Shown here piece by piece: positions 1 through 7,569 of a stretch of DNA of 31,240 bases. Position numbers and translations under genes: made by a program. Under the pieces are notes generated by a model that made no database searches, was not told where the DNA came from, and saw nothing but the letters and a program-made list of their open reading frames with translations. Source of the stretch: Bacteroidota bacterium (lineage in GTDB: Bacteria; Bacteroidota; Ignavibacteria; Ignavibacteriales; Ignavibacteriaceae); assembly GCA_023433685.1 (NCBI GenBank), contig JAEYUD010000162.1:1-31240 (forward strand), read 5' to 3'. Position 1 is the first letter of the stretch, and every line of letters begins with the position of its first letter.

Positions 1-450
1 GGACGTGGTCATTGACCGCATTGTTCTCTCTTTTGTCGTAATCCTTTCAAGTCAAGGCAATATCCGTAAAGGAGTTGTGGACAAATACTCGAAGTAATAG
101 CCTCGATTCTTTGTCGTAATCCTTTCAAGTCAAGGCAATATCCGTAAAGAAGTCAATAACTTTCGATAATTTCCCCGTATACGAGTCGTAATCCTTTCAA
201 GTCAAGGCAATATCCGTAAAGTTTTATTGAAGTCAATTGAATTCCCAAATTTCCCTATTGTCGTAATCCTTTCAAGTCAAGGCAATATCCGTAAAGGGTT
301 TTTCAAGGAAATGAAATTTTCTGAAAAAACCTTAGAGTCGTAATCCTTTCAAGTCAAGGCAATATCCGTAAAGACAAAAACGGTGAAATTATTGGACATG
401 AAAGCAAGACTTTGTCGTAATCCTTTCAAGTCAAGGCAATATCCGTAAAG
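1..450 (-). CRISPR. Type III CRISPR array, six complete 37-bp repeats, open at the left edge
   Basis: Six identical 37-bp repeats start at 35, 113, 185, 260, 337 and 414 (the last ends at 450). The five complete spacers are 41, 35, 38, 40 and 40 bp; positions 1-34 are part of a further spacer, so the array continues outside the window. On the plus strand the repeat begins GTCGTAATCC and ends ATCCGTAAAG. I assign transcription to the minus strand: there the repeat holds a small CCTT/AAGG hairpin followed by exactly 8 nt, ATTACGAC, the expected position for Cas6 cleavage and an 8-nt crRNA 5' tag. The tag resembles ATTGCGAC of Thermus type III repeats. This makes the array co-directional with, and downstream of, the cas operon. 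Repeats show no decay within the visible part. Confidence 0.98.
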
Positions 451-504
451 AGTTTATAGAACAACTACTTACGAGATCGACGACATTTTCGCAAATCCGT
501 AACG
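451..504. other. Spacer-length segment followed by a partial repeat-like remnant
   Basis: Directly after the last full repeat come 40 bp (451-490), equal to the usual spacer length, then GCAAATCCGTAACG (491-504), which resembles the last 14-15 bp of the plus-strand repeat (GCAATATCCGTAAAG) with a one-base gap and one or two changes. This could be a final spacer with a truncated, decayed repeat, or a repeat-like motif belonging to the leader. The two readings imply opposite leader positions; the repeat hairpin favours a leader on this side. Confidence 0.4.
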
Positions 505-1000
505 CAATTTAACCCATTATTTCGTAATAAGTTACGAAAAAGGGTCAAATTTTCTCACGAGGGGTCATTTTTTACTGTAGGCAGGGCACTTTTTGAGGTT
601 TTTGAAACACGATTTTGTGGGAAACTTCTTTCCGGAGAACGGATTTTACCCAATATCCGGCAAATTTAGTGGGATTAACACACCTAAAGTGCCTGATATC
701 CGAATTATTGTGGGATATTCAAATTTTCTCACGAGACCGGTGAAAATCACAAAAAAGGGGCTCGTGAGAAAATGGCACTTTTAAAACCGCGTTTTTGAGC
801 TAAAATCGAGGGGTAAAAATGGCGATTTTCTCACGAGGGAAAAATTTCGGGCCCAAAATGGCCTCGTGAGAAATTTTATATTTTTGAAAAGTTCCAAAAA
901 AAGTGGCTTAACCTGTTGTATTACAATAAGTTACAGCGATTTTAATGGTACCCTCAAATTTTCTCACGGGAAAACCGTCATTTTCACCCGTTAACGGGGG
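505..1000 (-). promoter_or_regulatory. Candidate CRISPR leader with six TTTTCTCACGAG motifs
   Basis: AT-rich non-coding DNA between the array and RT-cas1, on the side where the leader is expected if the array is read leftward. It holds six copies of TTTTCTCACGAG or close variants: four in plus orientation (550-562, 724-735, 826-838, 959-970) and two inverted (761-772, 862-873). The copies at 724/761 and 826/862 form facing pairs able to fold into hairpins with loops of about 25 nt. A further perfect 7-bp stem with a 4-nt loop (TTCGTAA/TTACGAA) lies at 521-538. I see no convincing gene; the one 63-codon open frame at 593-784 contains some of the motif copies and lacks protein-like features. 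The leader role is inferred from position. Confidence 0.4.
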
Positions 1001-1062
1001 TCAAATGCACACGCTTGAACAGTCAGTCAGTATGTCAAAGAACTCAGAGGAGCGATGAGTTA

Positions 1063-1176
1063 TTAGTCCGCCGCGGCGGATTAGCTATTATCAACCGGCG
1101 GCGGAATGAGTGAATATTCATACCTCATACCTCATACCTCATACAAAAACTTCACAGTTCACAGTTCACAGTTCAC
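1063..1176. repeat. 22-bp near-palindrome (copy 1) with two heptamer tandem arrays
   Basis: Positions 1063-1084 read, on the minus strand, CTAATCCGCCGCGGCGG followed by ACTAA, with a perfect 14-bp palindrome TCCGCCGCGGCGGA at 1067-1080. Two 7-bp tandem arrays follow: CATACCT at 1119-1144 and TTCACAG at 1151-1176, each 26 bp (3.7 units). The second array ends 8 bp before the RT-cas1 stop codon. Related copies lie at 20944-20988 and 28247-28294. Nothing in it looks coding. Confidence 0.8.
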
Positions 1177-1184
1177 ACTTCCCT

Positions 1185-3524
1185 TCACCATTTCATAACA
1201 TAGGGTTTAAAGTTCTTTTCAGCATCTGTGATCACTGAAGCTATCTGCTTCGAGTTTAGTATGATAATATCGTTCACGGTCATGGTTTTACCTTTATATT
1301 TCACTTCGGAGTATAACCGTTCCATTACCTTTTTAGCAACGGTGTGCCGGACATCGTCGGGGAGTTTTCCTCCTTGCGACTGAAGTTTGGGTGAGCGGGA
1401 GAGGATCGAGAGGATGGTTCTATCGACCACGACAGGCCGGTAGGGTTCGATCAAATCGTAAGTGAGTGCAGGCTTCCCCTTCACTTCAGCGTGAAGAAAC
1501 GGGATGTTCGGGTTGAGCCCCGAGAGAACAGCGGCGGCCAGCACCTTGCTGTAAAGTATCCCGTAGCCGTAGTTGAACATCTGGTTCACAACATTAACGG
1601 CGTTTTGGTGCTCCCGCGATGTGAATCCGTAATCAGGAGGCACGATCGATTTTATCACCGCCCAATACGATACCGCTGCACTTCCCTCAAATCCGAAGAG
1701 GCTCCCGCGGAAATGCTCTGTTTCTCCCTTTGCCTGAAGTGCGGCCACTTTTTCCGCAAGGGCCTCCATCTCTTCGATCGACCGTTTTACAAGTGCCTGC
1801 TGATCTTCAGAAAGCCGCTTGTTCTTTGTTACATATCTGATCAGTGCCACCTGATTTGTGATCTTCCCCCAGACAAGGTTCTTTACGATCAATTTCCCCT
1901 TCTCCGTTCTTGCCGCCCACGCCTGGGAGGTGGAGACGCTGTTAGCCCCTGATGCAATTGCGAACAAAACAGCGAAGGGCTTCCCCAGATCATCAAAATA
2001 ATTCACGAGGACTTTGTTATCGATACACAACTTTACTGCATCCGCTGAAATGGTGGTGCCGTGAGAATTGATAACCAGGGAAGAGAGTTTGTTAGCGTAA
2101 GCCTCGCCTATCACCTTCCCCTCGCGCCTGACTACTATCTTCCCTCCCGACTTACCGATATGCGCGAAATTGCCGCTGATCAGCATGTCGAGACTCTCAA
2201 CAAACTTGTTGTAATAAACCTTCCGCTTCTTCTCAACAAGTTTCCTTGCTTCCTTTTCTGTCTCTTCAGCTGTGGGAAGTGTGGCCCCATCCGGTTTGGC
2301 TGTTTCTTCCGGGGTTTTTACCGGTGGAGTATCCTCAAATTTCAGAAACTCAAGCGCGCCATTCAGGTTCCTGATGAAAGTTCTGTTACCCGCGTCACCT
2401 TTGATTATTTCCGGATATTTTCTTAGGTGGGAGAAGGCTTCCTCTTCCTTTTTAATTTTCCCCGATTTAATCATCCCGTTTATCTTTGCCGCGAGGTGTT
2501 TCATCATTTCGTTCCTGATGGCTTCAAGCTGCTCCGTGGTATCATAGGGGGTGTAATACCGGTTGAACCCTTCAACTGAATCCCGGAGTTTGTTAAGTGC
2601 ATCCTTTAGATCAAGTTGCTGAATTGTCAGCGATATCTTCCGGTTGATCGCTTCGAATTTGGCAGGGGCTATGGTTCTCTTCCCTTCATGGAAGTGTATC
2701 CCGCAGAAATCGAAACCCTCTGCTACCGGCACCACTTCCCTCCCCGGGGCATTCAGTGCAAGTGAGAGGTTCTCCCTTATAAAATCTTCAACGAACTTCC
2801 TCCAGGTGGTTGCTTCATTTTCACTTTTGCCGAATACTATGATGTTATCCGCATACCTTACATTTGCCACCCCCTTTTCCTTCATCGCCTCATCAAGGGG
2901 ATGCAGGTAGATATTCGAAAGAAGGGGAGAAAGAACACCCCCCTGGGCGATCCCTTTTTCAGAGCTTACATACTTCCCGCGATGCACAAAACCTGTAAGA
3001 ACCCACATTTCGAGAAGTTTGATTATGCCGGGCTCACCGAACCAGCTTTGGCAGGCATCAAAAAGCGTCTTGCGGTTGATGGTATCGAAGAAATTATCGA
3101 TATCCAGATTGGCAACATGCGTGTATTTACGGTTAACGAAATCTGTAACCCTTCCGATGGCCTTGGGATGCCCCTTCCCCTCTCGGTAGGCATAGCTGGT
3201 ATCGATGAATTTTCTCTCGAACTGAGGGGCGAAGAAGAGGGAGACGCAGTGCTGGGCGATCTTGTCCCTGACGGTCATCAGGGCGAGGGGGCGGTATTCT
3301 TTTTGGGGTTTGTTGGCTTTCTCGATGAAGAAGAGGCGGTAGGGTTCGGGCACATAGGTTCCGTTCACCACTTCGGAGCGGAGCGACAGGAGGTTTTTAT
3401 CCAGGTCACTTTCGAATTCCGATATGGTTACATTGTCGATCCCGCCGGACCGGCTTTTGGCCCTTACCTTGAGCCACGCTTCTTTTAGTGCTGCCTCGGA
3501 GAATACAGCCTGAAGATTTACCAT
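1185..3524 (-). CDS. cas1: Reverse transcriptase-Cas1 fusion (adaptation integrase)
   Basis: A 779-residue protein joining a group II intron-like reverse transcriptase (about residues 1-345) to Cas1 (about 435-779). RT motifs are visible: LDIDNFFD at 140-147 with the first catalytic Asp (D141), QGGVLSPLLSNIYL at 194-207, and the active-site box at 224-227. That box reads YADN, not the usual YADD, so one metal-binding Asp is Asn. The Cas1 part keeps its nuclease triad: E613 (GFEGSAA), H678 (FLHAE) and E693 (DLIEPYRP). A Pro/Glu-rich linker (about 397-430) joins the halves. There is no Cas6 domain at the N-terminus, unlike some RT-Cas1 proteins; cas6 is a separate gene nearby. RT-Cas1 with Cas2 inserts spacers and, in studied relatives, can capture them from RNA. 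It lies 4 bp after cas2 and is the last gene of the operon. Whether the RT is active with YADN is uncertain. Confidence 0.97.
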   Translation of the reverse strand: MVNLQAVFSEAALKEAWLKVRAKSRSGGIDNVTISEFESDLDKNLLSLRSEVVNGTYVPEPYRLFFIEKANKPQKEYRPLALMTVRDKIAQHCVSLFFAPQFERKFIDTSYAYREGKGHPKAIGRVTDFVNRKYTHVANLDIDNFFDTINRKTLFDACQSWFGEPGIIKLLEMWVLTGFVHRGKYVSSEKGIAQGGVLSPLLSNIYLHPLDEAMKEKGVANVRYADNIIVFGKSENEATTWRKFVEDFIRENLSLALNAPGREVVPVAEGFDFCGIHFHEGKRTIAPAKFEAINRKISLTIQQLDLKDALNKLRDSVEGFNRYYTPYDTTEQLEAIRNEMMKHLAAKINGMIKSGKIKKEEEAFSHLRKYPEIIKGDAGNRTFIRNLNGALEFLKFEDTPPVKTPEETAKPDGATLPTAEETEKEARKLVEKKRKVYYNKFVESLDMLISGNFAHIGKSGGKIVVRREGKVIGEAYANKLSSLVINSHGTTISADAVKLCIDNKVLVNYFDDLGKPFAVLFAIASGANSVSTSQAWAARTEKGKLIVKNLVWGKITNQVALIRYVTKNKRLSEDQQALVKRSIEEMEALAEKVAALQAKGETEHFRGSLFGFEGSAAVSYWAVIKSIVPPDYGFTSREHQNAVNVVNQMFNYGYGILYSKVLAAAVLSGLNPNIPFLHAEVKGKPALTYDLIEPYRPVVVDRTILSILSRSPKLQSQGGKLPDDVRHTVAKKVMERLYSEVKYKGKTMTVNDIIILNSKQIASVITDAEKNFKPYVMKW

Positions 3525-3528
3525 CAGT

Positions 3529-3813
3529 TCACATCAGATCAAGAAGATCCTTCTTCACTTTAACGAGTGTATAAGTAGTGCCAATTCTAATTCTTTTACC
3601 GGTACAGTTTTTACAAAGCGGATACATAAGAACCGAATCGGTCGCGAGATCGATCAGCTCCTCCGCCTTCTTCATTATCGCCTGCACATCCTTTTCTGTA
3701 AGATCACACTCAAAAACGCTGTACTGCACCCTCACACCGTACTCCAGCAGAAAGTCCGACATCTTCTTCCGCCGCCTGTCTTTCGCCACATCATAGGTAA
3801 CAAGATAGAACAC
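3529..3813 (-). CDS. cas2: CRISPR-associated Cas2
   Basis: A 94-residue protein of normal Cas2 length with the typical opening MFYLVTYDVAKDRRRKKM, including the conserved Asp at residue 8 after the first beta strand, then the GVRVQYSVFECDL strand of the ferredoxin-like fold. Cas2 dimers bridge two Cas1 dimers in the spacer-integration complex, here with RT-Cas1. It sits 4 bp upstream of RT-cas1 and 7 bp downstream of cas6, so the adaptation genes are translated from one message. Confidence 0.97.
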   Translation of the reverse strand: MFYLVTYDVAKDRRRKKMSDFLLEYGVRVQYSVFECDLTEKDVQAIMKKAEELIDLATDSVLMYPLCKNCTGKRIRIGTTYTLVKVKKDLLDLM

Positions 3814-3820
3814 GGGGCCC

Positions 3821-4783
3821 TCAGTTGAATTTTATCGTGTACTGGCCGAGGCCATAAGCCGTGTTCTTCCCCATATTGACGAAAGAACCTGCCAAAAGCC
3901 ATGGAATGGTTTCTTTTATCTCGCCTGCAAGGGTTATGCTGCCCGTCAGCCCGCTCATGTCAAGAAATGTTTTCTGGCGGTTCGAGTATCTCCCCCAATC
4001 GTAGATTTTAAGGTTGTTTTCCGTTATTCTGATCAGATCGAATTTGAATCCCGGCTTGATCTCACTGAATCCATCGCTGCCGTATAACCCCGAAAGTGCC
4101 AGATAGCGGCGCGTTATTCCGTTGAGCAGTACGGGAGGTGAAACCTTGTTCCCGTCAAGCAACACCTTGCCGTCACCCTGAAGCCTCACCGGAGTGATGA
4201 AATCCAGCGTTACAGATTCCGTGTTAAGGGTATCCGGTTCATCAGGCTGCGGTATCCGCAATGGTAAAAGAGCAGTCTTAACATTTTTCCCGTCAGAAGA
4301 AAGCACTTCATCTTTGGAACCATCATCGGAGATGGAATTAAATGCCGCCACCTTGAACCGGGTGTTGTTTTTCCCAATTCCGTTTTCACCGATGTACTGG
4401 AAAACATATACATAATAAGGAAGAAGCTGAACCGACGACCCGAATAACTTAAGCTCGATCCTCAGCTGGTCCCCGGTTATGTACTGCGTCTTTCCATCCA
4501 TCGGGGGAGTGAGCACAAAGGGATGAGGGACTTTCTTTACCCCTTTAAGGTAGGGGATGTGGTCGGCCGCCAGTTCGGTCTCGAATATCCGGAAGTATGA
4601 ACAATTCGCTTTCAGGAGGCATCCGTCGCAGACTGGTTGTTTTGTAACACAAACCGTTCTTCTAAACGACCAGGCAAATGCACCTCGGAGGAGAGACCCC
4701 ATGTATTTCGGGGTCTCAAGGTCTCCGAGCAATTCAAGAACTATCTCAAAGCGGTAGATATCAAGGGATGGTATTTTGTCCAT
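3821..4783 (-). CDS. cas6: Cas6-family pre-crRNA endoribonuclease
   Basis: A 320-residue RAMP-type protein. The N-terminal part has YMGSLLRGAFAWSFRR followed by four cysteines (C45, C52, C55, C61) in a CxxxxxxCxxCxxxxxC pattern, as seen in the Cas6 group with a C-terminal PF10040-type domain; these could hold a metal. The C-terminus has the glycine-rich loop GKNTAYGLGQY expected for RNA binding. Cas6 would cut the repeat transcript 8 nt upstream of each spacer, at the base of the small repeat hairpin. Its start overlaps the stop of the upstream CARF-nuclease gene by one base (TGATG). The catalytic residue cannot be assigned from sequence alone. Confidence 0.88.
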   Translation of the reverse strand: MDKIPSLDIYRFEIVLELLGDLETPKYMGSLLRGAFAWSFRRTVCVTKQPVCDGCLLKANCSYFRIFETELAADHIPYLKGVKKVPHPFVLTPPMDGKTQYITGDQLRIELKLFGSSVQLLPYYVYVFQYIGENGIGKNNTRFKVAAFNSISDDGSKDEVLSSDGKNVKTALLPLRIPQPDEPDTLNTESVTLDFITPVRLQGDGKVLLDGNKVSPPVLLNGITRRYLALSGLYGSDGFSEIKPGFKFDLIRITENNLKIYDWGRYSNRQKTFLDMSGLTGSITLAGEIKETIPWLLAGSFVNMGKNTAYGLGQYTIKFN

Positions 4784-5874
4784 CAGACATTCGCGTTCTG
4801 ACTTGATATTTTCTCCAGTTCACTTTTAAGTGTCTGGAAGGGGAGCCATGTTATACCACTCTCTGCCATCCGCTCTCGCATCGCCGAAGTCGGGCTGAAG
4901 AAGGAGATTATAAACAGCCTGGTATATGAACCCAGCATTTTTTTAAGGGCAACAAGCTGATCAATGTCAGCAGCCTTTATTCCGCCTGATTTACACTCAA
5001 AAATACAGAGATCAGTACCGTACATTGCCAGGAGGTCGAACTCGTTCTTGTCGCGCTCGTCTGGATAAACGATCTTCGTGTTCAGGGAAGGGTTTGAAAA
5101 AGTACTCGAATTTTTGATTATCCCGTAAGATGCCTTTTCTATCCACATCCCTGCAAGGTCTTCCATCAGCGGATGGGCGGGGCTTTCTGTAGCCTCGAAA
5201 AGGGTCTCATCATCCAAAACCAATTTAAGGTGAAAAGCCCCCTTCTTGAACTCATATTTTGTCCCCTTCGTCCTCCCTTTGTCCCACGATCTGCTTACCG
5301 GAAGTGAGTTTAAGTTGTAGTGTGAAGCTGCAAAATCGAGCGCGAATTTTGAGAATTCTTTGAAGTGCTCCGATAAAACCGCGATGAGTTCCTCAGAATA
5401 TTCGGAGACAATTGGGATCGCCTGTTTCGTTTTCTGACCGTTGGCAAGAAGATACTCCGCCGGGGAGATGTCAATGCCAGAGACAGGGTGCTGAGCGGGT
5501 TCTTCATCCCCAAGCTCGATAATATTATGGCTCTCACTATTAAGGTACGCCGAGATTGAATTGTTCTCACGGGCGGCTTCATACATTGCGATCGACTGTA
5601 TTTTGGTACCCCCGGTAATGTTGAAGATCATCTCTCCACCGGTTACTTTATTTTCGAGGATTGCAAGCCGCAACACCTTCCTTATTTTAGGGTACTTAAA
5701 TGGATGGATCAAAACTTCCTTTACGGTGGAACCCTTCAGAACCTCCTTCAGCGGAAGGAGTTTCTTCCTGGTTGTCTCCGTGTAAAAGAGAATATTGACC
5801 TCGGGCTTATAGAACTTGTTCATTATATATACCTGCGAGTTTTGTCCGCTCACAAGGTGAAATAGTACTTTCAT
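4783..5874 (-). CDS. CARF-domain nuclease of the Card1/Can2 (DUF1887) type
   Basis: A 363-residue protein with an N-terminal CARF fold (about 1-150) and a C-terminal PD-(D/E)xK nuclease (about 230-350). The CARF motif NITGGTK (85-91) is the ligand-binding signature of the DUF1887 family. The nuclease core shows NEFDLL (277-282, with D280) and IFECKSGG (291-298, with E293 and K295). Relatives bind cyclic tetra-adenylate made by Cas10 and then cut DNA and/or RNA non-specifically, causing dormancy or loss of the invader. It replaces the Csm6 ribonuclease usually found in type III-A loci. A strong ribosome binding site (GGAGG) precedes the ATG. The ligand, presumably cA4, is inferred from the family. 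Confidence 0.9.
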   Translation of the reverse strand: MKVLFHLVSGQNSQVYIMNKFYKPEVNILFYTETTRKKLLPLKEVLKGSTVKEVLIHPFKYPKIRKVLRLAILENKVTGGEMIFNITGGTKIQSIAMYEAARENNSISAYLNSESHNIIELGDEEPAQHPVSGIDISPAEYLLANGQKTKQAIPIVSEYSEELIAVLSEHFKEFSKFALDFAASHYNLNSLPVSRSWDKGRTKGTKYEFKKGAFHLKLVLDDETLFEATESPAHPLMEDLAGMWIEKASYGIIKNSSTFSNPSLNTKIVYPDERDKNEFDLLAMYGTDLCIFECKSGGIKAADIDQLVALKKMLGSYTRLFIISFFSPTSAMRERMAESGITWLPFQTLKSELEKISSQNANV

Positions 5875-5886
5875 TAAATCCTCCGG

Positions 5887-7569
5887 CTACAGCGTTTTTG
5901 CAAATGTGACATTCTGAACCTTGCCCGGTTTCTGGAATGTAACCTTGAGGGATACAAACGTGCCCGCGGAAAGACCGGCGGCATATTTGGCTTTGTAGGT
6001 TTCCATCTCCAGATCTTTATGCAGGATTCGGCAATTGACGAAGGGTGTTTCACTCCCCGTAACAACGGCAGCCATGTTTATAGTATCTTTCAGTTTTAAC
6101 TTTTCATTGGCTTCCTTAAGTTTTGCCGTCTGTTCTTCGGGGGAGAGGATCTCCGGTTCCGGGGAAGTACCCGTTTCTGCTATAACCACAACATTTCTCT
6201 CCGGCCTTGGGTCTGCTGTAAGGTCTGACCCGATTCTGACCCATCCCAGCATCGATTCAGGGGTAAACTCGCTTATGGCGGTCAGCCTCTTCGACTTGGG
6301 AAAATACTCAAGGTTGGGAGCCTCGAACCTCTTGCCGCCACCTCTCGGAACACCAAGTTGTGCATTCACGAACATCTCCTCGAGATATTTTCTGTCTGTT
6401 TTCAGGAGGGTGTTGAAGATAGTGGTCGAAAGAAATCCGGAGCCCCAACCGATCCTGATGGTTCCAACAGTTGTGGCTAATGCTGCCTTAAAGAGATCAT
6501 CCAGTTTGTGGATCACCTCTTTCGAAAGGCCGTTCTCTCCCATCGAATAATTAAGACCACGCTGCCACTCCTGGTCTTTTGCCAGGGCTTTTCCTGCCTG
6601 CTCACTCATAACACCCAGGAGTCCCTCGTAAAGAACTTGTTCCAGTTTATCCTTGGGAACTGAGCCGGTCTTCACATTGAACAGTTTCTCGATCTTCTGT
6701 TCGAGCCCCCGCCAAATGCCTTCAGGCTTTCTGCTCTCGTGAATGGCTCTTGTCAGCCCCTCAACATCCACGGTGAAATCGAATTCAAGTATCATGCCGG
6801 CAGGGATCACTTCCTGCGGATTGGTTTGTGTCTGAGGGCTCTTATTTCTGTTGTACAGATTAACAGGAAAAACCTCCAGATTTAAACTGTTGTCATCGCA
6901 TACCGGATGTGCGTCCGAGAACCTGAAGAACCTCATGATACTGAATCTTGCGGCATCAGACCTCTCCCTGCCGGTGGTTTCGCAACTGAAGAGAAATTTC
7001 AGCAGATCATCATCTTTGTAACTTACTTTGTTGTGCTTACCGGTTTTTCTGCATTTAACGAGAACCTTTTCCCTCTCCTGCGCGGAATATTTTCCCCAGG
7101 CATTTGCCGCGAGAACGGTTTTAATCGCTCCCTTCAAACTTGAACCGGGAATGTATGGCTGGGATGATGAATCTTTTATTTGTTCATTTATTCTGATCTT
7201 TCCATCGAGGCCATAAGGAGCATCTGCCTTGTAAAGTGTAGCACCGGAAATGATTTTATGTACAAGGGAATTATCGCGGAGTTTCGATTCGCAGAAGTTT
7301 TTCAAGTCGGTACCCTGCCTAATCAGACTTTGCTGTTTATTCGCCGGTTCGTAGCCCCGGTTATCCGCTCTCTCCATGCCGAATATTTTAGAGTCGATCC
7401 ACTCAGCGAACTTTACCGGCGCGTCAGGATATTCAGCCGTGATTATTTCGAGTGCCCTGTCAAGGTGGATCCTGTAGATCACCCCTTTGGATTGCAAATA
7501 ATCCAAGGCCTCAAGCTCATTCCCGGTTGAAACATGTACAGGTGTTAATGTTTTTAGCTTCAGTTTCAT
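5887..7569 (-). CDS. csm5: Csm5 RAMP protein with a C-terminal extension
   Basis: A 560-residue RAMP protein that caps the 3' end of the crRNA in the Csm effector complex. It opens with the Csm5-type TPVHVSTG (9-16), carries YIPGSSLKGAIKT (139-151) and a second glycine-rich loop RIGWGSGFLSTT (372-383). Typical Csm5 proteins are about 350-400 residues; here the RAMP core seems to end near residue 446 (LGWVRI), followed by a Pro/Glu-rich linker and a beta-rich segment of about 75 residues (485-560). The extension could be an extra RNA-binding domain, but I do not recognise it. The start overlaps the csm4 stop by 4 bp. Confidence 0.9.
   Translation of the reverse strand: MKLKLKTLTPVHVSTGNELEALDYLQSKGVIYRIHLDRALEIITAEYPDAPVKFAEWIDSKIFGMERADNRGYEPANKQQSLIRQGTDLKNFCESKLRDNSLVHKIISGATLYKADAPYGLDGKIRINEQIKDSSSQPYIPGSSLKGAIKTVLAANAWGKYSAQEREKVLVKCRKTGKHNKVSYKDDDLLKFLFSCETTGRERSDAARFSIMRFFRFSDAHPVCDDNSLNLEVFPVNLYNRNKSPQTQTNPQEVIPAGMILEFDFTVDVEGLTRAIHESRKPEGIWRGLEQKIEKLFNVKTGSVPKDKLEQVLYEGLLGVMSEQAGKALAKDQEWQRGLNYSMGENGLSKEVIHKLDDLFKAALATTVGTIRIGWGSGFLSTTIFNTLLKTDRKYLEEMFVNAQLGVPRGGGKRFEAPNLEYFPKSKRLTAISEFTPESMLGWVRIGSDLTADPRPERNVVVIAETGTSPEPEILSPEEQTAKLKEANEKLKLKDTINMAAVVTGSETPFVNCRILHKDLEMETYKAKYAAGLSAGTFVSLKVTFQKPGKVQNVTFAKTL

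Noticed and set aside
1..450. Plus-strand transcription of the array
   Set aside because: In that direction the repeat hairpin would leave 14 nt instead of an 8-nt tag before the spacer, and the array would oppose the cas genes.
593..784. 63-codon plus-strand open frame in the leader region
   Set aside because: It includes several of the TTTTCTCACGAG motif copies, has no ribosome site or recognisable domain, and is best explained as chance in repeat-rich DNA.
2901..3488. 195-codon plus-strand frame opposite RT-cas1
   Set aside because: The minus strand encodes conserved RT motifs throughout; the plus frame is a shadow with no recognisable domain.
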